From: Hyphomicrobiales bacterium | GTDB lineage: Bacteria > Pseudomonadota > Alphaproteobacteria > Rhizobiales > Xanthobacteraceae | Length of the DNA: 64,000 bases | Direction of reading: 5' to 3' | NCBI GenBank assembly: GCA_013911975.1 | Contig: JACESF010000008.1 | Location: 27,377-91,376, forward strand | Shown here: piece after piece, positions 9,850-19,273 of the stretch | Numbering within the stretch: position 1 is the first letter of the stretch | Layout: each line of letters begins with the position of its first letter | The notes under the pieces: generated by a model | The model's input: the letters and a program-made list of their open reading frames with translations, nothing else | Databases searched by the model: none | Told to the model about the DNA's origin: nothing | Made by a program: the position numbers and the translations under genes

Positions 9850-12802
9850 GCAGCCGCTCCCCTTCCGGATCGACGAAGGCGGGATTGCAGATTTCCACGG
9901 GAATGTCGCCCCCCCGCACCGGGTCAAAGGCGCGCACCGTCTCGCCGATCCGCTCCGGCCCGCGCGCGATGAGGCCGAGGCCGATCCAGTGGCCGAGCGT
10001 GGGCGAATAGGCCACCGAGGTCATGTAGCCCTCGTCATTGGCCGTGGTGCCGCTGCGCCCGTGCGGGATGAAGTGGGCCCCCGCGCGCAGGCGGTCGCCC
10101 ACATTGACGGGCTTGAAGCCCACGAAGGTCGGACGCTCCGTTTCCAGGAAGGCGGGGCGCTGGGACAGGACGCGGCCCACATAATCCTTCTTGGTGGAGG
10201 CCATGCGGCCGAGCCCGAGGTCGCGGGCGGAGGTCTGCCCGTTCAGTTCGTTGCCCGAGACATGGCCCTTCTCGATGCGCATGACGCCCAGCGCCTCGGT
10301 GCCGTAGGGCGTGATGCCGAACGGCGCCCCGGCGGCCATGAGCGCTTCCGTGAGCCGCCGCCCTTGCCGCGAGGGCACGGCGATCTCGTAGCCCAGTTCC
10401 CCCGAGAAGGAGACGCGGAAGATGCGGGCGGGCACGCCGCCGAGCACCGTGCCCTGGGCGACGCCCATATATGGCAGCGCCGCGTTGGACACGTCGAGGC
10501 CGTCCACCACCTGCTCCAGCACCTTGCGGGCCTGCGGTCCGGCGATGGAGATCTGCGCCCATTGCTCGGAGACCGAGGCCATCTGCACGTCCAGCTCCGG
10601 CCACAGCACCTGGAGGCAGAATTCCAGGTGCTGGTAGACCTTGGCGGCGTTGGCCGTGGTGGTGGTCATCAGGTAATGGCCCTCGCCGAGGCGCGAGGTG
10701 GTTCCGTCGTCCATCACGATCCCGTCCTCGCGCAGCATCACGCCGTAGCGCGCGCGGCCCACGGGAAGGGTCGAGAAGGTGTTGATATAGGCCCGGTCCA
10801 GGAAGGCGGCCGCGTCGGGCCCCTGGATGTCGATCTTGCCGAAGGTGGACACGTCGATGAGGCCGACGCCCGAGCGGGTGGCCGTCACCTCGCGGTTCAC
10901 CGTCTCCAGCCAGTCCTTTTCCCCGGCGCGCGGGAAATATTGCGCGCGCAGCCACAGGCCGGCTTCCACGAACACCGCGCCGTTCTCCCGCGCCCAGTCA
11001 TGGGTGGGGGTGGGGCGGGTGGCCCGGAAATCCTTGCCGCGATGGTGCCCGGCCAGCGCGCCCACCGCGACGGGCGTGTAGGGCGGGCGGAACAGGGTGG
11101 TGCCGGTGGCGCCCACGTCCTGGCCGGTGAGGGCTGCCATGATGGCAAGGCCGGTCACGCTGGAGGTGCGACCCTGGTCGGTGGCCATGCCGAGCGTGGT
11201 GTAGCGCTTCAGCAGTTCCACCGCCCGGAACCCTTCCGTGTGGGCGATCGCCACGTCCTTCGCCGTCACGTCGTTCTGAAGGTCCACGAAGGCCGGTCCG
11301 CGCGAGGCGGCCACATGCCAGAAGGGCGACACGGTGATGGGATTGTCCCGCGCCTGGGGCACCGGGGTCGCCTGCGCGGCAAAGCCCAGTTCGCCCACGG
11401 CATCCGCCGCCTCGGCGGCGCCCGCCGCGAGGCAGCGGGCGAGGGAATAATCGCCCCGCGCCGCGCCCGCGACCCGCATGCCGGGCGGGCACGCGCCGGG
11501 CACGAAGCCGGCGATGTCCGGCCGGTAGACCGGCTTGCCGCCGAAATGGCTGGTGAGGCCCACATTGGGGCTGGACCCGCCGGAGATAGCCAGCACGTCG
11601 GCGGCGATCTTCTCCTCGCCGCGCGTGGTGCGCACGGTCACGGACGAGAGCAGGCGGCCGGACGTCGCCACCACTTGGCCGCCGGAAATCACCCGCACGC
11701 CGCGCTTCCTGGCGCGCTCGATCTGGATCGGCGGCGCCTCGTCGCGCACGTCCACGATGGCGGCGATCTCCATGCCGGCGGCCGCCGCGTCGAATGCGGC
11801 GGACCAGGCATAGCCGTTATTGGCGAACACCACGGCCCGCTTGCCGGGCGCGGCCGCGTAGCGCACCGCATAGGTGCGCAGCGCCTGGGCCGACATGACG
11901 CCGGGCCGGTCGTTGCCGCCGAACACGATGGGCCGGTCGATGGCGCCCGCGCACAGCAGGGAGCGCTTGGCGACGATCTTCCAATAGCGCTGGCGGGCGG
12001 TGAAGGCGGCGGGCACGGGCAGGTGGTCCGACACCCGCTCCACCGCGCCGAACGTGCCGCCGTCATAGGCGCCGAACACGGTCGTGCGCGGCAGCAGGCG
12101 CACATTGGGCAGGGCCGCGAGTTCCGCCACGGCCTTCTCCACGAAGGCCAGCGCCGGGGCGTCGTCGATCTGGTCACGCTCCGCCAGGAGGCGGCCGCCG
12201 AAGCGGAAATCCTCGTCCGCGAGGATCACCCGCGCGCCGCTGCGGGCGGCGGTGAGCGCGGCCATGAGCCCGGCCGCGCCGCCGCCGATCACCAGCAGGT
12301 CGCAGAAGGCGAAGGACTTTTCGTACGAGTCCGGGTCCGGCGCCTCGGCGGCGCGCCCGAGGCCCGCCGCGCGGCGGATGACGGGCTCGTAGAGCTTCTC
12401 CCACAGCGCCGCCGGCCACATGAAGGTCTTGTAGTAGAAGCCGGCGCCGAGCAGCGGGCCGAACAGGCCGTTCACCGCCTGGACGTCGAAATCGAGGCTC
12501 GGCCAGCGGTTCTGGCTCGCGGCCGAGAGGCCGTCATACAATTCCACCACGGTGGCGCGGGTGTTGGGCTCGCGCCGGGCGCCCTCGCGCAGCTCCACCA
12601 GCGCGTTGGGCTCCTCGGATCCGGCCGAGAAGATGCCGCGCGGGCGGTGATACTTGAAGGAGCGGCCCACCAGACGCACGTCGTTGGCGAGCAGCGCGGA
12701 AGCCAGCGTGTCGCCCGCATAGCCGCGCATCGCCTTGCCGTCGAATGTGAAGGCGAGGGGCTTGGAGCGGTCGATCAACCCCCCTTCGGACAGGCGGCTC
12801 AT
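9842..12802 (-). CDS. soxA: Sarcosine oxidase alpha subunit family / candidate N-methylglutamate dehydrogenase subunit C (MgdC)
   Basis: DRSKPLAFTFDGKAMRGYAGDTLASALLAN, LLVIGGGAAGLMAALTAARSGARVILADED, C-terminal GcvT-like domain. Confidence 0.95.
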   Translation of the reverse strand: MSRLSEGGLIDRSKPLAFTFDGKAMRGYAGDTLASALLANDVRLVGRSFKYHRPRGIFSAGSEEPNALVELREGARREPNTRATVVELYDGLSAASQNRWPSLDFDVQAVNGLFGPLLGAGFYYKTFMWPAALWEKLYEPVIRRAAGLGRAAEAPDPDSYEKSFAFCDLLVIGGGAAGLMAALTAARSGARVILADEDFRFGGRLLAERDQIDDAPALAFVEKAVAELAALPNVRLLPRTTVFGAYDGGTFGAVERVSDHLPVPAAFTARQRYWKIVAKRSLLCAGAIDRPIVFGGNDRPGVMSAQALRTYAVRYAAAPGKRAVVFANNGYAWSAAFDAAAAGMEIAAIVDVRDEAPPIQIERARKRGVRVISGGQVVATSGRLLSSVTVRTTRGEEKIAADVLAISGGSSPNVGLTSHFGGKPVYRPDIAGFVPGACPPGMRVAGAARGDYSLARCLAAGAAEAADAVGELGFAAQATPVPQARDNPITVSPFWHVAASRGPAFVDLQNDVTAKDVAIAHTEGFRAVELLKRYTTLGMATDQGRTSSVTGLAIMAALTGQDVGATGTTLFRPPYTPVAVGALAGHHRGKDFRATRPTPTHDWARENGAVFVEAGLWLRAQYFPRAGEKDWLETVNREVTATRSGVGLIDVSTFGKIDIQGPDAAAFLDRAYINTFSTLPVGRARYGVMLREDGIVMDDGTTSRLGEGHYLMTTTTANAAKVYQHLEFCLQVLWPELDVQMASVSEQWAQISIAGPQARKVLEQVVDGLDVSNAALPYMGVAQGTVLGGVPARIFRVSFSGELGYEIAVPSRQGRRLTEALMAAGAPFGITPYGTEALGVMRIEKGHVSGNELNGQTSARDLGLGRMASTKKDYVGRVLSQRPAFLETERPTFVGFKPVNVGDRLRAGAHFIPHGRSGTTANDEGYMTSVAYSPTLGHWIGLGLIARGPERIGETVRAFDPVRGGDIPVEICNPAFVDPEGERLRV

Positions 12803-13074
12803 GAGGCGTCTCCCGAAGCGCTGGCGGCGAAGGTGGCACCCGCAACGGCATGGGTGCGGGTGTCCCGCTCCACCACGATCCAGCGGCGGCAGCCCGCGCC
12901 GTGGTACCACAGCTCGCGCAGGGCGCCCGCCGGGTTGTCGCGCAGATAGACGTAGTCGTGGAAGGCGTCCGCCGCGTCGGGGGCGGCGGGGTCGGGACGG
13001 CGCGGGGCGGCATCTCCCAGATAGGAGAATTCATGGGCGTCGCGCACGCCGCAATAGGGACAGGGAAGGCGCAT
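12799..13074 (-). CDS. soxD: Sarcosine oxidase delta subunit family / candidate MgdB
   Basis: MRLPCPYCGVRDAHEFSYLGDA...YVYLRDNPAGALRELWYHGAGCRRWIVVERDTRTH. Confidence 0.95.
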   Translation of the reverse strand: MRLPCPYCGVRDAHEFSYLGDAAPRRPDPAAPDAADAFHDYVYLRDNPAGALRELWYHGAGCRRWIVVERDTRTHAVAGATFAASASGDAS

Positions 13075-13091
13075 GGCTCGCGTGCCTCGCT

Positions 13092-13200
13092 CAGAGCACG
13101 TTCCGATCTGATTGCTTCGCGAGCAGATCGGAAAAACGTTCTCGATCAATGAATTGAGAGACTGATTCACCGATCAGGTTGGTTCACCCTGACCGGATCT
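13092..13200. repeat. Palindromic intergenic repeat-like element between soxB and soxD
   Basis: Stem ttccgatctg(13101-13110)/cagatcggaa(13124-13133), then further imperfect dyads up to about 13200. Confidence 0.5.
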
Positions 13201-13204
13201 GGCC

Positions 13205-14461
13205 TTAGTGAAGGTTCGGCTGCGCGCCGACCCCCTTCTCGTCGATGATGTGTCCGGTGCGGAAGCGGTCGAGCCGGTAGGCGGCGTTCAGCGCGTGGGG
13301 CGCGTCCTTGGCCAGCGTCCAGGCGAAGCACCAGCCGGAGGCGGGCGTCGCCTTGAAGCCCCCGTAGTTCCAGCCGCAATTCAGATAGAGGCCGGGCAGG
13401 GGGCCCACATCGATGATGGGCGAGCCGTCCATGCTCATGTCCATGATGCCCCCCCAGGTGCGCAGGACGCGCAGGCGGCCGATCTGCGGCATCAGCGCCA
13501 TGCCCGCCTCGCACACATCCTCCACCACGGGGAGGTTGCCGCGCTGGGCATAGGAATTGTAGCCGTCGATGTCGCCGCCGAAGACCAGGCCGCCCTTGTC
13601 GGACTGGCTCACATAGAAATGCCCCGCGCCGAAGGTGACGACACCAGGCACCAGCGGCTTCAGTCCCTCGGACACGAAAGCGGTGAGCACATGGCTCTCG
13701 ATGGGCATGCGCAGGTCCAGAAGGCGCGTGAGGCGCGAGGTGGAGCCGGCCACCGCGAGGCCCACCTTGCCCGCGCGGATCGGGCCGCGCGTGGTCTCGA
13801 CGCCCACCACCACGCCATTCTCGCGGATGAAGCCCGTGACCTCGCAATTCTGCACGATGTCCACGCCCAGCCGGTCGGCGGCACGGGCATAGCCCCACAC
13901 CACCGCGTCATGGCGCGCGGTGCCGCCCCGGCGCTGGAGCAGCCCGCCCTTGATGGGGAAGCGCGCGTCGCTGAAATTCAGGAACGGGGCGTAGGCGCGC
14001 ACGCCTGCCTCGTCCAGAAGCTCGCTGTCCGCGCCCGCCATGCGCATGGAATTGGCGCGCCGGGCATAGGCGTCGCGCTGGGCGTCCGTGTGGCACAGGT
14101 TGAGCACGCCGCGCTGGGAGACCATCGCGTTGTAATTGACGTCCTGCTCCAGCCCTTCCCAGAGCTTCATGGACCATTCGTAGAAGGGCTCGTTGCCCGG
14201 CAGCAGGTAGTTGGAGCGGATGATGGTGGTGTTGCGCCCCGCATTGCCCGAGCCGATATGGCCCTTCTCCAGCACCGCGACGTTGCGGATGCCGTGTTCC
14301 TTGGCGAGGTAATAGGCGGTGGCGAGCCCATGCCCGCCGCCGCCCACCACGATCACGTCGTAGCTCGGCTTGGGCGTGGCATCGCGCCAGGCCGGGCCCC
14401 AGCCCTTGTTGCCGGACAGGGCGTTGGCGATGAGGGAGAAGACCGAATAGCGGCTCTGCAT
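13205..14461 (-). CDS. soxB: Sarcosine oxidase beta subunit family / candidate N-methylglutamate dehydrogenase subunit A (MgdA)
   Basis: YDVIVVGGGGHGLATAYYLAKEHGIRNVAVLEKGHIGSGNAGRNTTIIRSNYLLPGN. Confidence 0.95.
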   Translation of the reverse strand: MQSRYSVFSLIANALSGNKGWGPAWRDATPKPSYDVIVVGGGGHGLATAYYLAKEHGIRNVAVLEKGHIGSGNAGRNTTIIRSNYLLPGNEPFYEWSMKLWEGLEQDVNYNAMVSQRGVLNLCHTDAQRDAYARRANSMRMAGADSELLDEAGVRAYAPFLNFSDARFPIKGGLLQRRGGTARHDAVVWGYARAADRLGVDIVQNCEVTGFIRENGVVVGVETTRGPIRAGKVGLAVAGSTSRLTRLLDLRMPIESHVLTAFVSEGLKPLVPGVVTFGAGHFYVSQSDKGGLVFGGDIDGYNSYAQRGNLPVVEDVCEAGMALMPQIGRLRVLRTWGGIMDMSMDGSPIIDVGPLPGLYLNCGWNYGGFKATPASGWCFAWTLAKDAPHALNAAYRLDRFRTGHIIDEKGVGAQPNLH

Positions 14462-14572
14462 GGCTCACAGGCTCCGCCGGAAGGGCGTTTCGATGATTAC
14501 GATTACTGAATATCTCACCTTAACTCATGCTATGATATAAAACTTACTTATAGTGTGGCGGGAGGGCCGGAC

Positions 14573-15544
14573 ATGGCGCGCGGCGAAGCGATTCCGTTCG
14601 ACCTGCGGACCTTGGACATCTTCCTGGCGGTCTGCGACGTGGGCTCCATGGCGGGCGCGGCGCGGCACCTGTCGCTCACCCAGCCGGCGGTCTCCCAGTC
14701 CATCGCGGAGCTGGAGGCGCGCACCGGCGCCATCCTGTTCGACCGCTCCGTCCGGCCTCTCGCCCTCACGCCCGCGGGCGGCGTGCTGCGCCAGCGGGCG
14801 AGCGCGCTGCTCACCGAGGCGCGCCAGATCGCTCCGGCGCTGCGCGACACGGAGCGCTCGCGCTATCCGCTGCTGCGGGTGGGGCTGGTGGATTCGCTCT
14901 CCCGCGCGCTGGCCGCGCCGCTGGGCGCGCACCTCCTGGCGCAGGCGGACGAGGTGTCGGTGCTGGCGGGGCTCACCGCCTCCCATGCCAGCGCGCTCCT
15001 CACGCGCCAGCTCGATCTGCTGCTGGGCGCGGACGAGCTGGACGAGGTGGAGGGCCTGGAGCGCCTGCCCATCCTGACCGAGCCCTATATCCTGCTGGCC
15101 CCGCGCGGCACGCCGCGCCCCGCCCGGCTGGAGGATCTGGCGGCGCTGGCGGGGCGGCTGCCCTTCGTGCGCTATTCGGCGCGCTCCAAGACCGGCATCG
15201 AGGTGGAGCGGCATCTGCGGCGGGTGAAGCTGGACCTGCCGCGCCGCCTGGAATTCGATACCCCTCAAGGCGTGACGGCGGTGGTGCTGCGGGGGGAGGG
15301 CTTCGCCATCTCGACGCCCCTGTGCTGCTACGAGGCGCAGGCGCCCGCCGAGGGCCTCGCCTGCTGGCCCCTGCCGGGCCCGGCGGCGGTTCGGCGCATG
15401 ATGCTGGTGGCGCGCCGCCAGGAACTGGGGCGCCTGCCGCGCGAGGTGGCGGCCTTCTGCCGGGAGGACCTGGAGGCGAATGTGTGCCCCGCGCTGCGCG
15501 ACGCCATGCCCTGGCTGGGCACGGCATTGGCGGTGGGCACCTGA
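14573..15544 (+). CDS. LysR family transcriptional regulator
   Basis: LRTLDIFLAVCDVGSMAGAARHLSLTQPAVSQSIAELEARTGAILFDRSVRPLALTPAG. Confidence 0.95.
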   Translation: MARGEAIPFDLRTLDIFLAVCDVGSMAGAARHLSLTQPAVSQSIAELEARTGAILFDRSVRPLALTPAGGVLRQRASALLTEARQIAPALRDTERSRYPLLRVGLVDSLSRALAAPLGAHLLAQADEVSVLAGLTASHASALLTRQLDLLLGADELDEVEGLERLPILTEPYILLAPRGTPRPARLEDLAALAGRLPFVRYSARSKTGIEVERHLRRVKLDLPRRLEFDTPQGVTAVVLRGEGFAISTPLCCYEAQAPAEGLACWPLPGPAAVRRMMLVARRQELGRLPREVAAFCREDLEANVCPALRDAMPWLGTALAVGT

Positions 15545-15589
15545 GCGGCCGCGCGCCGAAGCCGCGCCCCTCGCGGGGCGCGGTGGATG

Positions 15590-16945
15590 TCAGATGTCCA
15601 GCGTGTTGTCCCGCTCCCACTGGGTGAGGTGGCGGCAATAGGCGTTCCATTCCTCGGTCTTCAGCTTGAGATAGCCGGACACGAAGGCATCGCCCAGCGT
15701 GTCCCGCATCACCTTGGACTTCTCCAGGGCGCGCATGGCGTCCAGCAGGTTGAGGGGCAGCTTCTTGGCGCCCTTCACCTTGTGGCCGTCCGTGTACATG
15801 TTGATGTCGAGCCGCTTGCCGGGATCGCGGCTGTTGGCGATGCCGTCGAGGCCCGCCGCCAGCATGCCCGCCTGGAGCAGGTAGGGGTTGGCCGCACCGT
15901 CCGCGAGGCGGAACTCGAACCGACCCGCGTCCGGGATGCGGATCATGTGGGTGCGGTTGTTGCCGGTATAGGTGACGGAATTGGGCGCCCAGGTGGCACC
16001 GGAGAGGGTGCGCGGGGCGTTGATGCGCTTGTAGGAATTCACCGTGGGATTGGTGAGCGCGCACAGCGCGTCCGCATTGTGGATGAGGCCGCCGATGAAA
16101 TTGTAGCCGAGCGCCGAGACGCCCAGCTCGCCCTTGGGATCGGAGAAGGCGTTCTTGCCCTTCTTCCACAGCGACACATGGGCGTGGCAGCCGGAGCCCG
16201 TGAGGTTGATGAAGGGCTTGGGCATGAAGGTGGCGCGCAGGCCGTGCTTCTCGGCGATGCTCTTCACCATGTATTTGAAGAAGACGTGCCGGTCTGCGGT
16301 CAGCAGCGCCTCGTCATAGTTCCAGTTCATCTCGAACTGGCCGTTGGCGTCCTCGTGGTCGTTCTGGTACGCGCCCCAGCCGAGCGCCAGCATGCTGTCG
16401 CAGATTTCCTTGATCACCTCGTAGCGGCGCATCAGGGCGGACTGGTCGTAGCAGGGCTTCTCCGCCGTGTCGGCGCCGTCCGAGATGGCCTTTCCGTCCG
16501 GCGAGATGAGGAAATACTCGCACTCGACGCCGGTCTTCATCTCGTAGCCGAGGGTGCGCAGCGCGCCGAGCTGGGCCTTGAGCACCGAGCGGGGCGCCTG
16601 CGCCACCAATTCGCCGCCCATATAGAGGTCGGAGGCGAGCCAGCCGATTTCGGGCTTCCAGGGCAGCTGGATGAGCGAGGCGGCGTCCGGCACCGCGAAC
16701 AGGTCCGGGTCGGCGGGCGTCATGTCCAGCCAGGTGGCGAAGCCCGCGAAACCCGCGCCGGCGGACTGCATCTCCTTGATGGCGGAGGCGGGCACCAGCT
16801 TGGCCCGCAGGCCGCCGAACAGGTCCACATAGGAGATGAGGAAATATTTGATGCCCTTCTCCTTGGCCACCTTCTCCAAATCGATGGAGGAGGAAGAGGA
16901 AGAGCGGCCTTCGGCGTCGCGCGCGGCTTGAGGAAAGCGGATCAT
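15590..16945 (-). CDS. glnT: Glutamine synthetase type III family / candidate gamma-glutamylmethylamide synthetase (GmaS)
   Basis: GLRAKLVPASAIKEMQSAGAGFAGFATW, GVECEYFLISPDGK, NDHEDANGQFEMNW, GSGCHAHVSLW, TGNNRTHMIRIPDAGRFEFRLADGAANPYL. Confidence 0.9.
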   Translation of the reverse strand: MIRFPQAARDAEGRSSSSSSIDLEKVAKEKGIKYFLISYVDLFGGLRAKLVPASAIKEMQSAGAGFAGFATWLDMTPADPDLFAVPDAASLIQLPWKPEIGWLASDLYMGGELVAQAPRSVLKAQLGALRTLGYEMKTGVECEYFLISPDGKAISDGADTAEKPCYDQSALMRRYEVIKEICDSMLALGWGAYQNDHEDANGQFEMNWNYDEALLTADRHVFFKYMVKSIAEKHGLRATFMPKPFINLTGSGCHAHVSLWKKGKNAFSDPKGELGVSALGYNFIGGLIHNADALCALTNPTVNSYKRINAPRTLSGATWAPNSVTYTGNNRTHMIRIPDAGRFEFRLADGAANPYLLQAGMLAAGLDGIANSRDPGKRLDINMYTDGHKVKGAKKLPLNLLDAMRALEKSKVMRDTLGDAFVSGYLKLKTEEWNAYCRHLTQWERDNTLDI

Positions 16946-17030
16946 CGTCGGGTTCCCTGGAAGGTCTGGAAGGCGTTATTCGTTGATTGTCATGCAACCG
17001 CCGCGCCATCGAGGGCGCGGCGGGAAGAGG

Positions 17031-18365
17031 TCAGTAGCCGCCGCGGCCGGGAATCCAGTCGGTGCCGGCGAGCGGAACGCCCGCCATGGCCGCGGCTTCC
17101 ACGGTGAGGGCCACGAGGTCCTCCGGCTCCAGATTGTGCAGGTGGCTCTTGCCGCAGGCGCGGGCGATGGTCTGCGCCTCCAGCGTCAGCACGCCGAGAT
17201 AATTGGCGAGGCGGCGGCCCGCCTTCACGGGGTCGAGCCGGGCCCACAATTCCGGGTCCTGGGTGGTGATGCCGGAGGGGTCGCGGCCCTCGTGCCAGTC
17301 GTCATAGGCACCCGCCGTGGACCCCAGCGCCTGGTAGTCCGCCTCATAGGCCGGGTCGTTGTCGCCCAACGCCACCAAAGCGGCGGTGCCGATGGCCACC
17401 GCGTCGGCGCCCAGCGCCAGGGCCTTCGCCACGTCCGCGCCGGAGCGGATGCCGCCGGAGACGATCAACTGCACCTTGCGGTGCATGCCCAGGTCCCGCA
17501 GCGCCTGCACGGCGGGGCGGATGGCGGAGAGGATCGGGATGCCCACATGTTCGATGAAGACGTCCTGCGTGGCGGCGGTGCCGCCCTGCATGCCGTCCAG
17601 CACCACCACGTCAGCGCCGGACTTCACGGCGAGGGAGATGTCGTAATAGGGCCGCGAGGCGCCCACCTTCACATAGATGGGCTTCTCCCAGTCGGTGATC
17701 TCGCGCAATTCCTCGATCTTGATCTCCAGATCGTCCGGCCCGGTCCAGTCGGGATGGCGGCAGGCGGAGCGCTGGTCGATGCCCTTGGGCAGGGTGCGCA
17801 TGGCGGCCACGCGGTCGGAGATCTTCTGGCCCAGCAGCATGCCGCCGCCGCCCGGCTTGGCGCCCTGGCCGATCACCACCTCGATGGCGTCCGCCTTGCG
17901 CAAATCGTCCGGGTTCATGCCGTAGCGCGAGGGGAGATACTGGTAGACGAGGGTGGAGGAATGGCCGCGCTCCTCCGGCGTCATGCCGCCGTCGCCGGTG
18001 GTGGTGGAGGTGCCCATGGCGGAGGCGCCGCGCCCGAGCGCTTCCTTGGCGGGCGCGGAGAGGGCGCCGAAGCTCATGCCCGCGATGGTCACGGGGGTCT
18101 TCAGGTGGATGGGCTTCTTGGCGAAGCGGGTGCCCAGCACCACCTCCGTCCCGCACTTCTCGCGATAGCCCTCCAGCGGATAGCGGGAGACCGAGGCGCC
18201 GAGGAACAGCAGGTCGTCGAAATGGGGCAGCTTGCGCTTCGTGCCGCCGCCCCGGATGTCGTAGATGCCGGTCGCGGCCGCGCGGCGGATCTCCGACAGG
18301 GTGTGGGGATCGAAGGTGGAGGAGAAGCGCGGCAGGGTGCGCGGGATATTGGGATGGGAGGTCAT
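17031..18365 (-). CDS. glxD: FMN-binding glutamate synthase family (GlxD-like) / candidate N-methylglutamate synthase subunit C (MgsC)
   Basis: PVTIAGMSFGALSAPAKEALGRGASAMGTSTTTGDGGM, GQGAKPGGGGMLLGQKISDRVA, LDGMQGGTAATQDVFIEHVGIP. Confidence 0.93.
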   Translation of the reverse strand: MTSHPNIPRTLPRFSSTFDPHTLSEIRRAAATGIYDIRGGGTKRKLPHFDDLLFLGASVSRYPLEGYREKCGTEVVLGTRFAKKPIHLKTPVTIAGMSFGALSAPAKEALGRGASAMGTSTTTGDGGMTPEERGHSSTLVYQYLPSRYGMNPDDLRKADAIEVVIGQGAKPGGGGMLLGQKISDRVAAMRTLPKGIDQRSACRHPDWTGPDDLEIKIEELREITDWEKPIYVKVGASRPYYDISLAVKSGADVVVLDGMQGGTAATQDVFIEHVGIPILSAIRPAVQALRDLGMHRKVQLIVSGGIRSGADVAKALALGADAVAIGTAALVALGDNDPAYEADYQALGSTAGAYDDWHEGRDPSGITTQDPELWARLDPVKAGRRLANYLGVLTLEAQTIARACGKSHLHNLEPEDLVALTVEAAAMAGVPLAGTDWIPGRGGY

Positions 18366-18398
18366 GGGATCCTCACGCGGGAAGAGGGACGGCGACGA

Positions 18399-18536
18399 CC
18401 CCTCTCCCCTTGCGGGAGAGGGTGCCGAGCGGAGCGAGGCGGGTGAGGGGGGCGGTGCCGCTTGGAGGGATCTGTGAGGTCAGCGCGAACGCAAGCGCCC
18501 CCTCACCCCATCCCTCTCCCGCGAGGGGAGAGGGGG
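18399..18536. repeat. Intergenic palindromic repeat element between glxC and glxD
   Basis: cctctccccttgcgggagagg ... gggtgaggggggcg // cgccccctcaccc ... ccctctcccgcgaggggagaggg; nested local and long-range inverted repeats. Confidence 0.7.
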
Positions 18537-18565
18537 CCCGTGGCACCAGGCCCTGTGGGCCCGTC

Positions 18566-19273
18566 TCAATACGCATCGGCATTGTCGATGTGGAAATTGT
18601 AGAGCTTGCGGGCCGAGCCGTAGCGCTTGAACTCGCCGATATCGACGGAGCCGGACAGGCCCGCCGCTTCCAGCTTCTCGGCGATCAGCGCCTTGTGCTT
18701 GTCGCGCATCGTCTTCTCGATGCAGTCGGCGCCGAGGCTCTTCACGGTGCCGCGCACGAACAGCTTGGCTTCATAGAGGCTGTCGCCCAGGGCCTCGCCC
18801 GCGTCGCCGAACACGATGAGCGCGCCGGACTGGCCCATGAAGGCGCTCATGTGCCCCACCGAGCCCTGGACGATGATGTCCACGCCCTTCATGGAGATGC
18901 CGCAGCGGGCCGAGGCGTTGCCGTCGATGCGCAGCAGGCCGCCATGGGCGGTGGCGCCCGCCGCCTGGCTGGCATCGCCCATGACATGGACGAAGCCGCT
19001 CATCATGTTCTCGGCGACGCCCACCCCGGCATTGCCGTGGATGATGACGCGCGCCTGCTGGTTCATGCCCGCGCAATAATAGCCCACATGGCCGTCCACC
19101 TCGACGGTGAGGGGGGCGTTGACGCCCGCCGCCACGGCGTGGCGGCCATTGGGGTTGCGCACGCGCCAGAGCCGCGCATTGCTCTCGCCGCTCGCCTTGT
19201 GGAGCGCGGAATTCAATTCGCGCAGCGGCGTCTCGGCGAGGTCGAAGGTGAGGTCGGGGCTGACGGCGTTCAT
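18566..19273 (-). CDS. glxC: GlxC-like glutamate synthase alpha (GXGXG) domain protein / candidate MgsB
   Basis: Repeated G-x-x-x-G beta-helix: VEVDGHVGYYCAGMNQQARVIIHGNAGVGVAENMMSG...MGQSGALIVFGDAGEALGDSLYEA. Confidence 0.9.
   Translation of the reverse strand: MNAVSPDLTFDLAETPLRELNSALHKASGESNARLWRVRNPNGRHAVAAGVNAPLTVEVDGHVGYYCAGMNQQARVIIHGNAGVGVAENMMSGFVHVMGDASQAAGATAHGGLLRIDGNASARCGISMKGVDIIVQGSVGHMSAFMGQSGALIVFGDAGEALGDSLYEAKLFVRGTVKSLGADCIEKTMRDKHKALIAEKLEAAGLSGSVDIGEFKRYGSARKLYNFHIDNADAY

Noticed and set aside
9716-12949. 1077-aa plus-strand ORF antisense to soxG/soxA
   Set aside because: Composition rich in H/R/G/A with no recognisable domain; a stop-poor antisense frame expected opposite a high-GC3 gene. 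The minus-strand frame encodes the clear SoxA/SoxG homologs.
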